Positions 12,313-22,315 of a DNA stretch of 64,000 nucleotides are shown in pieces. Under the pieces are notes generated by a model that had not been told where the DNA came from, searched no databases, and saw nothing but the letters and a program-made list of their open reading frames with translations. How positions within the stretch are numbered: position 1 is the first letter of the stretch; the number at the start of each line of letters is the position of its first letter. The translations under genes were made by a program, and so were the position numbers. The stretch spans positions 2,108,001-2,172,000 of the forward strand of contig JAPTYO010000017.1 of assembly GCA_036873135.1 (NCBI GenBank), read 5' to 3'. The DNA is from Clarkia xantiana subsp. parviflora (lineage: Eukaryota; Streptophyta; Magnoliopsida; Myrtales; Onagraceae).

Positions 12313-13195
12313 GGTTGTATACCCTAGGATTCCTTTATATGCGTCAAGCTTTTTCTACGATCACAAACGGAACGCCGATTTGGAGTTGTTGCTCTCCTTC
12401 TTCTATTGCGCATTGCGCGGTGTTGAATTTAATGTGCCGGTTTTGCAATGTATGCTTCATGTATTCACTTTCAAGGGGTCTGGGTTTATTTGATGTGTTT
12501 CTTCATACACTTGCGACTCTTCCCGAGGTTGTGTCTGTATGACGATTGTGCACATGGTAGAGAGATGTTATACTGGTGGAATCCTCATCTTCTCCTTTGC
12601 TTTGGCCGAAGATTAGGTTTCGCTGTCGGCGTACGTTTTGAGTGGTACGATCCTTCTTGTGTTCTTAACAAGGGTAAACTTGCTGGATGTTGGAAATAAT
12701 TCTCTAACTCTTTTCTCGTGATGGGTTTGGCACAGGCGTGCATATAATATAGGAGCGTATCCTGAATTCCTATCTTCCACAATGTTGATGACGTTGTCAC
12801 TTTAGTGATGCCCCCATATTATTATTGCATCGCGATTTTTAGTCTTGTGCGTATAGAATGCTTGAGGCTCCGTTGCATGGGGGATGTTATATGGCCTAAA
12901 CCGTTTGTTGTTCCTAGTGCGTTAGCTTGTGTTGTTGACGCAATTAATATGTGCGTAGTTGTTTCTTTGCGTTATTCCAAGGTAGTATGCATGATATAGT
13001 AATGTACCTACAAAAGTAGATTTAACCTTCATTAGATATTTTGAGTTCGTACAACGGATTACAGGAAGGCGTCTACTGATTGCTCCTTTTGAAAAGTACT
13101 AAGGCTAATAAACATAAGTTGTACTTAATCTAAGAAGACTTAAAGTAGATATGCAAAAATAAAGATAAAAGGGATTGATGATGTGTTTGACGTCT

Positions 13196-15083
13196 TCATA
13201 GGTGATTTGTCGGCAAGTTGATTCTGCCACGTGCCACATAGTTCCTCAGTGCATCTAGCGTGTTGAGCTCTTCAATCTCCTCCTTTGGGGATGAAAAAAT
13301 GTTGGTGTCATTCCCCCCCAGTTTATGGTGCTTGTACCATTCTTCAACGTTCTTGTCAAGGAAGGCAGTCATTGGCTCAAGTGGACGGGGAAGTTTGTTT
13401 TCCGGGAGTTTGAAATTTGTTTCCTCCACCTTCGTGCTCCAAGGATTGTATAAGTCGTTATAATTGGTTCCATGAGTGACGTTGTTTTTCCGGCGCTTGG
13501 CAATAGGTGGATTATCATTCGCCCTTTCTTTTCCTTTCCCTTTTCCTGAAGACTCCACATGAGACTTCTTTTGATGCTTATTGCCATGGTCGATATACTT
13601 CTTCATTTCTCCTTTTAAGATTAAGCTGTTTATGTGAAACCTTAATCCAACACAGCTTTCCGTCTCGTGGCCATACACTTCGTGATTTTCACACCATTTG
13701 CTTTCATCTTTTCCCAATGAGCCCTTGCGGAAATTAGAGGGCTTTTTCCACAACTTGGTCTTCTTTATTTCTTTCAAGATGACGGACAGCGGTGTGTTCA
13801 ATGGAACACATTTGGCAAGATTGGTCTTTTTGAGCCTTTGGACGTCTGACTGGAATGGCCTCTTTTGTTGCGGTTGTCTCTTTTCCCAGGAAGCGACTAT
13901 CTTTTCCTCAATTATTGCCTTCAAGGTTCTTGTTGTATGTCCTGTGATTGGGACATCATCGTCATTAACAAGCTTTTTCCGTCCTTCCTTGTGACGGAAT
14001 TCATCATCGTCTTGTCTTTTCCTCGTGGAAGAACCTTCCTTGTCTATTTTTTAGCAGGAGGTTGGAGGTTGTTTCCATGCCCCTTCTTGGTGTTGTGCTA
14101 TCACATACGGGTTGTATGAGCGCGCAGCTCCTTGCCTTGGTTGTTGGTACTTGAAGGTATCTTCCTTGTATTGCCCCCTATTCTTTGGTGCGGAGTGTCT
14201 TGATGACTTGTGACTCGGGACTTTGTTCTTGTCTCCTTGACTTTTCCGTTGATTGGAGGCAGAGGTGGTGGTGGCGGGAAATATCCTTGGTTCGTTAACA
14301 TCTTTCGGAATGCAAGCAACTCATCAAGCGCGGTCGTCATGGTAGGAGTGACAGGTGATGGAGGGTTGACACCTTTGTATTGGAGGACTCCTTGGTCAAA
14401 CTGTGCGAAGGATGCACTTCTTGTTGGCATGAAGAAAGCATTGGATGTGGCAACAGGAATGTGGGAGGATCCAAGTCGACTTCTTGTCGGCTTCTGCGTG
14501 GTTATGACCAAGGCGTCGTAGTGCACAATGTGCTCTTTGTCCTTTGATGAAAACCAATGACATCTTCAAAGGCGGCATCCTTTATGTCGACATACTCCAT
14601 GTTGGTATCATGGGACTTGTGCATTGTCTTTACAACGTACACTTCTTTCTCGTACGACATCTCGCTTTCAACATCAAAGTCTCCATGTATCATATGTATG
14701 TTTGCCATCTTTTCCGGATTGGATGCCATGTATGCTGTATTCTGGACTTTAAGGCCATGCTTCACGCTGCTTGTTGGATTGGAGGATGCAGCGAACATGT
14801 CTTTATGCACGTGCAAATGATAATGCTGACTTGTTGCCTGCTTCTATTTGTTGGCTTCCATCCCGTATGGGAACTCTTCATTGATCCCCGTCCTTCGCTC
14901 GAACTCGTGTGCTGATGCATTATTCTGAATTTCGGGACCGTGCTGTGCGGAAGGCACGTTTTCTGTTGGCACGAACGAGGCGGTAGACCCTGCATCTAGA
15001 ACGTGAGAACGTGCTGGTTGTTTTCTTGTTGGCTTCGGCTTCGGATTGCTTGCCCCCGCCTTCTTTGGTCGTCTTCCAGTCAT
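13196..15083 (-). pseudogene. Element A gag-like gene, broken
   Basis: ATG at 15,083 (MTGRRP) lies 35-55 nt downstream of the primer site. Open pieces: about 15,083-14,844, 14,526-14,101 and 13,924-13,196, separated by stops and frameshifts. The last piece carries WCENHEVYGHETESC (about 13,660-13,710), a CX2HX4HX4C zinc knuckle of the type seen in C and D gag, preceded by KRPFQSD and followed by a Lys-rich stretch, ending NYVARGRINLPTNHL. Gag would package the element RNA. The same pieces occur in B, where the knuckle module is duplicated. Confidence 0.65.
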
Positions 15084-15116
15084 AGCTCGCGGTACGGAAC
15101 GACTTTTTGTTTGAAT

Positions 15117-15134
15117 CCCCCAGACGGCGTCAAA
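15117..15134 (-). other. Primer binding site of element A, mutated
   Basis: Reading minus, TTGACGCCGTCTGGGGGAT follows the LTR end TTAACA and corresponds to TTGGCGCCGTCTGTGGGA in C. The TGGCGCCG core matches the 3' end of plant tRNA-Asp; here the second G is A. Confidence 0.6.
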
Positions 15135-15798
15135 TGTTAAGTCTGCTTCCACTTGGGTAGGTTCAGGCTTCTTTTTCACGAACGGGCTCGGGATGTGTGT
15201 ACAAGGACGGGTACGCCGCGATCCTTGAAAAAAATCCACGAACTAATCTTCAAGTCCTCGACCTAGAACTCTCGAACTTCGATTCCTGCACGAGGGGCAG
15301 TAACCAGCGTGGGAGAGGGGGGAATGCTGGTTGGGCCCTCTCCGACGCTCAAGTCGGAATTTCTAGAGAGAGAATGCCTTGTAGAGAGAAGTCAGAGCAT
15401 CCAGAGTACAAAATGATGGAGTTATCTAAAATGAGAGACGTAGGCCCCTATTTAAAGGGAACCTAAGGATCATGCCAAGTTTTGAACGGCTTGATGTCGG
15501 TATGAAGGAAAACGTATACCGTCATCAAGGTGGACTATGCGTGCACCGACTTCTCGCAATTGGCAAAATAATCGGGATGAGCGCGGAGAACGTCGGTAAT
15601 TCGGACCTCCGGATTGTTTAGCAATCCGGACGTCCGGATTGCCTTGTTGCAATCCGGAAGTCCCCCGGTCCGGGTACTGCGCGTATTCCAGACCGTTTTT
15701 GGACTTGGGTGTCCACGGAAGAGTTCTTTTACGGGTTTTAGAGTATTTTGCGAGGCCCGAAATGTAAACACGAACCCGAATTGGACAGATATCTAACA
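15135..15798 (-). repeat. Element A 5' LTR
   Basis: About 664 bp, starting TGTTAGATATC at 15,798 and ending ACA at 15,135 on the minus strand. A TATA-like TTTAAATAG lies at 15,448-15,456 and a nested stem-loop at 15,287-15,348. U3 contains repeated AATCCGGA-type motifs (15,600-15,660). The opening resembles the B LTR (ATTCG.GTTCGT..TT.CATTTCGGGCC). The 3' partner is absent. Confidence 0.7.
15287..15348 (-). other. R/U5 nested stem-loop of element A
   Basis: On the plus-strand coordinates, the inner stem AACCAGC (15,302-15,308) pairs with GCTGGTT (15,326-15,332), seven perfect pairs. The outer stem pairs GAGGG (15,292-15,296) with CCCTC (15,336-15,340). The transcribed strand reads GCGTCGGAGAGGG ... 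CCCCTCGTGCAGG, as in B, C, D and E. Confidence 0.6.
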
Positions 15799-16015
15799 AT
15801 CTATAATCCAATGTTCGATTTTGATAAAAAAAAAAAAATTACGCTTTTTCTTGAAGATCATGAACATCAAATTTTCCTAAGAACATCATGAAAATTTTGG
15901 ACCACTAACAACATAAAATTCGGAAAATTTTAATTTTATCTCTTTAAAATTTTCGGTCCAAATTTTAAAATTTTCAAGAATACCAATTTATCAAAATCAT
16001 GAACTCCTAACACAT

Positions 16016-16027
16016 GCTCTGATACCA
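16016..16027 (-). other. Copia primer binding site, minus strand
   Basis: GCTCTGATACCA on plus is TGGTATCAGAGC on minus, the initiator-Met-tRNA primer site. It lies one base from the end of a minus-strand LTR that starts at 16,029. The internal region runs left and is cut off at 15,799 by element A. Confidence 0.85.
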
Positions 16028-16028
16028 C

Positions 16029-16640
16029 TGTTAGATTACGGGGAGTAATCACTACAGATACTATAAACATGGTACATGCTAGTAATCGATATTACGCAGC
16101 GGAAGATTCGCACATTCCTCAAAAGTAATTCGTAGTCCCAATATCCTGTAGCAGGGAGTTCACGGTCATCGGTCGGCACCAGTAGAGGTTCTTATCAAGG
16201 AAGCCCTACGCGGTATATTCTCCACAACAAATCCTCTGATCAATTCTTGACAGGGATGGATCTCTGGAGTGTTTGCTCGAAGGCAAATTGGCACACCCTT
16301 TGGTGAAGTGAGGTTCAGCCGATGTGTGTTATAAGGAGGAGAGTTTTTTCTCTCAAAAACACTTCAATGAGGGATTAAGGATTAACCTAATAAAACCCCT
16401 AACACCTCTTATTTATAGGAGGAGCAAAGTGGACAAAAGTCCACTTTGCCCACCTAATATGTTCGGCCGGCCTATGCATAAGGGAGGCCCATATTTTCGG
16501 CCTCTCATGTATATTGGGATTTGGGTCTGGCCCAATGTCCTAATGTGACATTTACCCAATTGTCTTAGGTATCTTATACATATAATGGGCTTTCATTAAC
16601 GGCGCCCATCACCATATGCTTACAACAACCTTTTTCCTTA
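16029..16640 (-). repeat. Copia LTR, minus strand
   Basis: The LTR end (minus ...TAATCTAACA) abuts the primer site. A TATA box CTATAAATAAG (minus) lies at about 16,409-16,419. The far end is not certain: TGTTGTAAGC near 16,630 is one candidate start, but the LTR could be longer. From there to 17,290 I see AT-rich sequence and no gene. Confidence 0.55.
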
Positions 16641-17289
16641 CATGTATCGCCAAACTTTTAATTAAAGTGTTTCCAAGTTGACTTTTAGTTTGGAAGGTCT
16701 TTTCAACTGTCCGGTCTAATTGATTCTTCTTCGAAATTCTAAATGCTCCATTAAGCTTCTTTTACTTCCTAGACTTATCAATTTAACCCAGCGAGAGCGT
16801 AAGCTCCGTGATTTAATTTTACACATGTAACTTTAGTTACGTCTATAATTCATATTATATACAGTTTCTCACCTCTAGTGTCGAACCCACATAGGTGCCG
16901 AACATATTGCTCATTTGTGCCTAAAATTTGTTAAGTTACATACATCTAAAAATTCAATATTTAAGATTAACTAAAAAAACCCAAAAACCATGTGAATATA
17001 GAGAAAACATGTACTTGTCCATGCACTGATATCATAAAATGAACTATATAAACCATGTACTGCTTAACGAGTTTATGTTTATTATCATTCAAGCATTTAT
17101 TACGAATAGTTCATAAATAAATAGTAGAACTATATTTTTTTTATCTCCATCTTATTAACATTCCAAATATGGATCCGCTCTCTTAGTTATGTTCCTGTTG
17201 ACGATCTCGATTCTGCAATTGTGAAATTGCGGAATCAGATCAGTCTAACAGATGTTAAAACATGCAATAAAAAGCTATACCTTATCATT

Positions 17290-18080
17290 TAATTACCTTA
17301 GGAGAATTAGTGCAAGAAGAATCCAATTGTCCTCTCAAGCCACACCTAAAACACCTTCGGGTTTCAAGTTTTCAGAATTTTTGCTTCTTGCTCTTACCCG
17401 AATATGGGATCATCTTATTTTTCTTTACAACATTTGAATCCTGGAGATCCTTAAACTTGAGTTTTTCCCCTTTCCTCTATTCCCTCGTTCCCTTTCTTCT
17501 GTGAGGGTGATGTTATCAATGCTTGCGACTGGGTCTTAACCACAGTCTTACTAGTCAATTGATCAATCATCCCAAAACTCAATGTGCTGACGCACATCGT
17601 CTAATGTATTTAGATTGTCAGAATGGGCCAACTGCATCCTCATGGGTTCCCATGAGTCTGGAAGAGATCACAGGATTGCACTGATTTTCTGTTCTTCGAT
17701 CAAAATTTGACTTTCCTCTTACAGCTCGGTCAACAAATTTGACATATGTTGCCTTCTAGTGTGCTGAGAGTTCATCTTGAGTGATTCAAGTGATATCTTC
17801 AGGGAGCGGATATGGACTTGGGTATAAACACCAAATATGTTTATTAACGCCTTCAATAGTTGCATCGCAGTCGCATATCGCGAAAATGCATACAAGATGT
17901 CATCATCCACCATTGCTAGCAAAGTTGCAAGAAATTCTCTATCCTTGGCATCCTACAGATCATAAAGGCTACTTTATGTGAGTTAACATCTCCCTCGGGC
18001 CTTACTTGAACCGTTTTCATTTGGAGTCCGCATTTTAGTTCATCTACGACAATACAGGCTCGTACATTCCATATCTTATA
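17290..18080 (-). pseudogene. Copia gag remnant, minus strand
   Basis: The frame at 17,922-17,719 (MVDDDILYAFSRYATA, then SLKMNSQHT) matches the copia Gag helix region (UBN2 type). It continues with ILIEEQKI and SLPDSWEPMRMQLAHSDN after stops, and ends with a zinc-knuckle relic CFRCGLRGQLDSSC near 17,310-17,350, where His is replaced by Leu. Frameshifts and stops throughout. RT is not visible to the left, so either deletion or a tandem LTR-gag-LTR arrangement with the LTR at 16,029. Confidence 0.75.
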
Positions 18081-18854
18081 ATTCTCATCCGTTCAATTTT
18101 ATCCCCTAACTTAGCATAGCAATAAAATTTCTTGTTGCAGCCATTCTAATCACACTAACAATTTGTAATCATGTTCAAGTTCGCAAGTTAAAACATTTGA
18201 ATGAATAACTACATGCATTGAATATCTAGGCGATGGATTAAGATCACTAAAGTTTGTTTAATGCTTCTTACCAAAGTCACTAGTGAGCCTAATAAAATTA
18301 AATAAATTATAGTAAACTCCCTAAAGTTTTCGTAATCCCCACCTATATCGATCTTTCTAAAGCATTTCAACATAAGTGAATAGGAATGAAACTTAACTCA
18401 TTCTCCGACCTAACCAAAGTCGTCTCTAGCTTGATGATCAGGCCCTCGTACATGGTCGTTCCCACGTTCTTGATCTTCAAGCTCCTTAACTTCCAAGTGT
18501 CTTCAACAAGGTTACTTCGCTGTTCACCGACCGGGGTCGTTGAATCTCGCACTTTGCGGAAAGGAAGGCTCAATTCTTCACGAACTAAACCTCACGGTAA
18601 GGAATATGTAAACTAGGGGTCTAGGTAATAGGGTTTCCTATCTATTGGTGGTGTGAATGATTAACTGCACAATCACTCTAATGGTGGTACATAGGCTGGC
18701 CAAAACTTGCCCTTATACAGGGGGAATATTTGACTCTTAAGATATAGATAATATACTCACGAGAATATATATATCTATTACCTAAAATAGAATTCAATAT
18801 ATATATATATATATATATAATTATTCTAGACAATTATATATATATATTTAATTA

Positions 18855-18896
<42 letters not shown>

Positions 18897-19237
18897 CATA
18901 TTTATAATCTATAATTAAAGAGGTTAAGAAAACTTATTCTTCAAGTATAGGTAGGTTCGGTCGAATTATGCAAGAGATCGACTATTAGTGGACCTTAATC
19001 CTTATAGTTAATGAACAAGCCAATATGACCCCTTCCTTACCCTTAATTAATTGACCCTAACCTAATTAATTATGGTTAAATGCTCTAGTTAACTAACACC
19101 TCAATTGAGATAGGTTAATGGACTACAATGAAGGGCGGCCTAAATTCCCCAATTGCCAACAAAGTGCATTCTTCAGCAGTGTTAGGTTATAAGGTCTGAG
19201 TCAACGGATCGCTAACTTAGAGCTTATCTCCCACTAA
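18081..19237. other. Gene-free AT-rich stretch with TA microsatellites
   Basis: No recognisable gene. It may include the 5' LTR of the minus copia remnant. TA/AT runs lie at about 18,797-18,819 and 18,857-18,892. A region near 18,480-18,600 is GC-richer but shows no known motif. Confidence 0.5.
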
Positions 19238-19971
19238 TGTGATGTCGGGTTACGTGCTCCTCGGGGTCTTTTGTACCGTTTCCTACTCTTCCGCTTCCTT
19301 GTCTCTCTGCTCCTTGCTACCCTGCAAGAGGGGCAGTATCAAGCACGGAGGGGGGGTGGTGCTTGATGAACCCTCTCTGATGCTTAATTCAGAATACTTC
19401 TAGAGAGATAAAATGTAGACAGAAGTCAGAGCTAAAAATGTGCCAGTAATCCAGATCCCCCAAATGAATGGTGAAGGGGTTGTATTTATAGGCAAAGGTG
19501 TCATTAAGGTGACTTAAGGACATCGTTAACCTTTAAACCCATTTAATTAGTCCTTAATCACATAATTAAAACCTTAAAGCATGGAGAGGTTGACGGAAAT
19601 AATCTAAGTGCAGGAGTCGCGAAATGGTGCCGGGGCCCTTGTGGGCGGAGAGAAATCCGACCCCTAAGGGTAGGGGTTGGGTGTGGCCACCCAACCCCTC
19701 CCTAAGGGAGATTGGGTTGGCCAACCCGATCTCCCCTAGAGGAGATCGGGTTTGCCCACCCGATCTCCCCTAGGGGAGGTCGGGTGTGGCCACCCGATCT
19801 CACCTAGGTGAATTCGACGCGTGGCCCGGACGAGTATTTTCGCCTCGTCCGGACCGTTGGTGTTTCGGCGGGGTGTTCGGGTCAAAGTTTCAATTTATAA
19901 TCATTAACGGGGTGATAAAAATAACACGGTTTGTAGGTCAACGGGTTCAAATTGGGCGTATATCCATCACA
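19238..19971 (-). repeat. Element E 3' LTR
   Basis: Minus strand from TGTGATGGATATACGCC at 19,971 to ATCACA at 19,238, about 734 bp. TATA box CTATAAATAC (minus) at about 19,484-19,491, and a nested stem-loop at 19,323-19,384. U3 is built of repeated near-palindromes of the type GGGAGATCGGGT (19,680-19,805). The opening resembles the B LTR. Confidence 0.65.
19323..19384 (-). other. R/U5 nested stem-loop of element E
   Basis: Inner stem ATCAAGCAC (19,338-19,346) pairs perfectly with GTGCTTGAT (19,359-19,367), nine pairs. Outer stem AGAGGG (19,327-19,332) pairs with CCCTCT (19,371-19,376). Same layout as in A-D with a different inner sequence. Confidence 0.65.
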
Positions 19972-19985
19972 TGCCCCCGAGTCAA
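19972..19985 (-). other. Polypurine tract of element E
   Basis: Minus reads TTGACTCGGGGGCA directly before the LTR start TGTGATGG. Compare CTTGGGGGCAAA before the 3' LTR of C. Confidence 0.6.
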
Positions 19986-20379
19986 CCAATGGCTTGACCC
20001 TTGATTGACTCTATTTTAGGATGGTATGACACGCACAATTTGAAACCGGGATTTTACCTTTTGTCAGAATCCTTACTTACCCCTGGGTGTCCGTCTCTGA
20101 CTCTGCCCCCTGTCTTCTAAGATAGAGGAATTGCAAACGTCAGTATAGCGTGGACACGCGTCCAAGCACGTTTCCGTCTGAGATGGAAATAATAAATTCA
20201 ATATTGTCCCGAGCTCATACTCGGAAAATATACGGATGCATGGGGATGCAAAATGAACACGGTTGCGCGAGTTTATACTTCAATTTCATGATGGGGTGGG
20301 CCTATGTGGGGAAAAATTCTGAATTTGGTCCAAATTTTTTCTAAGTATGTGATACTAGAAAATATGTCTATAGGATGTT

Positions 20380-20705
20380 ACCTTGAGTGAACATGGATGT
20401 ATCATGAACATGAAAGTGTGTACTAGCATACATGCAAGTAGGAACACAAGTATGGAAGTGGGTGTAGACATGCTGCGGTTGTAGTCATGAATGTATGCGT
20501 GGATGTATGGCGGCTATGTGCATGGACGTCTAAATGTTTGAACACACGGGAGTGTGCGCGTGGGCATGCATGTGAGTGCAAGCATAAACATGTATGTTTG
20601 TATGGATGGGTTGTGAGTATAAGCATGAGTGATGGAATTGGTGTACTTGTAGATGTAAATCATGAATATGAGCATAAGTGCAAGGGTGAGAGCATAGACC
20701 TCTCC
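20380..20705. repeat. CATG/GTATG-rich low-complexity block
   Basis: Dense irregular repetition of CATG, GTATG and ATGTATG words inside element E. Open frames on both strands are by-products. No fixed period found by eye. Confidence 0.4.
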
Positions 20706-21880
20706 TTTACTTGAGAATGGGAACTCTACCACTCAATGGGACACAACATTCCGCCTCCCTCGTACTAGCGCGAGCATTGTCTTTTAACCGCGACCTTCGA
20801 TATGCGTAACATTTTTCCTTCATTCGTTGGAGTGTGTGTATAACTCTTGACCCTTACCCTGCAATTTGTTCCCCATAAAAGTGAGGGTGAAAATGCTTAC
20901 GAGCTTTCTTCTTACCCGCCGCGAGCGAAGGGATTTATTGACATGTGTTACGGGTTGACCCTTCCTTCGGATGTGTCGGAGCGTTTCTCCATTTGGGGAA
21001 GCTAAAGGTTCGCCCTCTTTGTGACGCTCTGGGATTTGTTCCCTTGGATAGGTCTCTTGGGTTGTGGTTTTGTTTCCGTAACTTGATTGATGTTAAGGTT
21101 GCCCCCGTAGTAGGCGTATCTCGCCCCTCCATGAGTAAGGGTCGATCTTTGCGTCGGTCGCTCGTATAGATGACTCACTTTTGGGAAGCTTTCTTCTTCG
21201 GACAGGGAGACCTTGAAGATCAGTCAGACCAAATCTGACTGTCCTGTGTCTTGGGTGTCCGAGGTGGACTCGTATGAGGCGGGGACTCGTATGACCCCTT
21301 GTAGGTTGGTTTCATGGAGAAACGTATAAGGTGTAGGCGGAGCGTTCCGAACGTACCGTTGAATCGAATGAGAGGGAAGAACCCACTAGTTCTTCTCATC
21401 AGGCCAAGAAATCTTCTAAGTTAGGGAAAGCTGCAGAGGCTTCCGGCATGTTCTTTTTCCATTCTCTTTTCTTTGTGATATACTTATGATTGTTCTCATG
21501 TTGCTTCCTTCTTGTTGTTAGAGCGTTCGCCCCTGGTTACCGAATGGGTTCTTGCGGTGGGCGATGATGGGTTCGACTACAGCCGTTAGGCCCCATTAAC
21601 AGTGAGGAAACGGCAAATAGGCCCGGTGGGCCATAAACGAAGGCCAAGATGGCCCAGGCTAAGGATCGCGACGAAGGAAGTCCGAGGATGAGAGGTCCCG
21701 ACAGAGTCGGACCTGACAGGCGAGCTGAACGCTCCCGACAAGATGCCTCTGAGTAGGCCCCGATGACGAATCCCTGAGAACAATAGGCCCTGTCACGATG
21801 ACGAGGGGCCGCGAGCGGTGACACAACGAGATAACTCTGGAGTCCCCGACGGGAGTCGGGACTCGTTATCAGAGGATAAG

Positions 21881-22020
21881 GCCGAGATACGCGGGGCGTG
21901 GCTGAGATACGCGGAACGTGGTTAAGATACACGGAGCGTGGCCGAGATACGCGGGGCGTGGCCGAGATAAGCGAGATCATGGCATAGATAGGCGGGATCA
22001 CACCCGAGATACGCGGGATA
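21881..22020 (+). repeat. 20-bp U3 repeats, candidate enhancer array
   Basis: Unit GCCGAGATACGCGGGGCGTG at 21,881, 21,901, 21,921 and 21,941 with few changes, then weaker copies. Located 50-190 bp upstream of the TATA box. The same words occur in the 3' LTR (32,120-32,260) and, more diverged, in the D LTR (55,030-55,130). Placement suggests transcription factor sites; this is inference. Confidence 0.6.
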
Positions 22021-22070
22021 GGGGCTAACCACCCCCAACGGTTCACCAGGTAACTGAGGTATCTCTTCGC

Positions 22071-22080
22071 CTATAAAAGG
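22071..22080 (+). promoter_or_regulatory. TATA box of element C LTR promoter
   Basis: CTATAAAAGG preceded by a GC-richer stretch. Transcription would start about 30 nt downstream, near 22,100. The D LTR has TATATAAAGG at the equivalent place. Confidence 0.75.
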
Positions 22081-22163
22081 GCAAGAGGTCACCTCAGATC
22101 ACTTACGTTGAAATACATTACTTGAGATTACTGCTTGCCAGTCCGTACGAGATACTCATTTAA

Positions 22164-22212
22164 GCATCGGAGAGGGATTCTGGGTCACCGCCCGGTCTAT
22201 CCCCTCTTGCAG
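22164..22212 (+). other. R/U5 nested stem-loop of element C
   Basis: Begins GCATCGGAGAGGG. Outer stem AGAGGG (22,171-22,176) with CCCTCT (22,202-22,207). Inner stem CTGGG (22,180-22,184) with CCCGG (22,191-22,195), one G-U wobble. Ends TTGCAGGA. The 3' LTR copy is at 32,403-32,453. Confidence 0.6.
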
Positions 22213-22280
22213 GATTGCGTGGACGAAGGAGCTAGGATCGCCGTCAAAGACCGTACCGGAGTTCCACCGTGATCCAACAT

Positions 22281-22298
22281 TGGCGCCGTCTGTGGGAA
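22281..22298 (+). other. Primer binding site of element C, tRNA-Asp type
   Basis: TGGCGCCGTCTGTGGGAA follows the LTR end after one base. TGGCGCCGT matches the 3' end of plant tRNA-Asp; the rest does not. Confidence 0.8.
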
Positions 22299-22315
22299 GC
22301 AAACAAAAAGCTGAT

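Larger units (their letters stand above)
10190..15798 (-). mobile_element. Element A: non-autonomous gypsy derivative with gag, no RT
   Basis: Minus-strand element with a 5' LTR at 15,135-15,798, gag-like pseudogene, a protease/RT-linker remnant and a long non-coding tail. No RT, RNase H or integrase motif is visible. The tail to about 10,190 matches the tail of element B at 41,640-42,490 in inverse orientation: for example TTTATACCGTCTCTTAGTTC at 10,741 is the reverse complement of sequence near 41,705. The CX2HX4HX4C gag knuckle and tRNA-Asp-like primer site place it with Tat-type Ty3-gypsy. No 3' LTR is found at the left end, which is probably truncated. Confidence 0.7.
21565..22279 (+). 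repeat. Element C 5' LTR
   Basis: 715 bp. U3 carries four consecutive 20-bp repeats (21,881-21,960) plus degenerate copies to about 22,020. TATA box CTATAAAAGG at 22,071-22,080. A nested stem-loop follows at 22,164-22,212. Ends CCAACA one base before the primer site. Confidence 0.95.

Noticed and set aside
20945..21169. 74-codon plus frame as a plant mobile domain protein
   Set aside because: Only vague likeness; key motifs were not found, so no family is assigned.
22280..22315. Gag start at the primer site (MAPSVG) in C, and likewise 55,403 in D
   Set aside because: These begin with TTG inside the tRNA primer site; the next in-frame ATG (22,316 and 55,457) is the more likely start.
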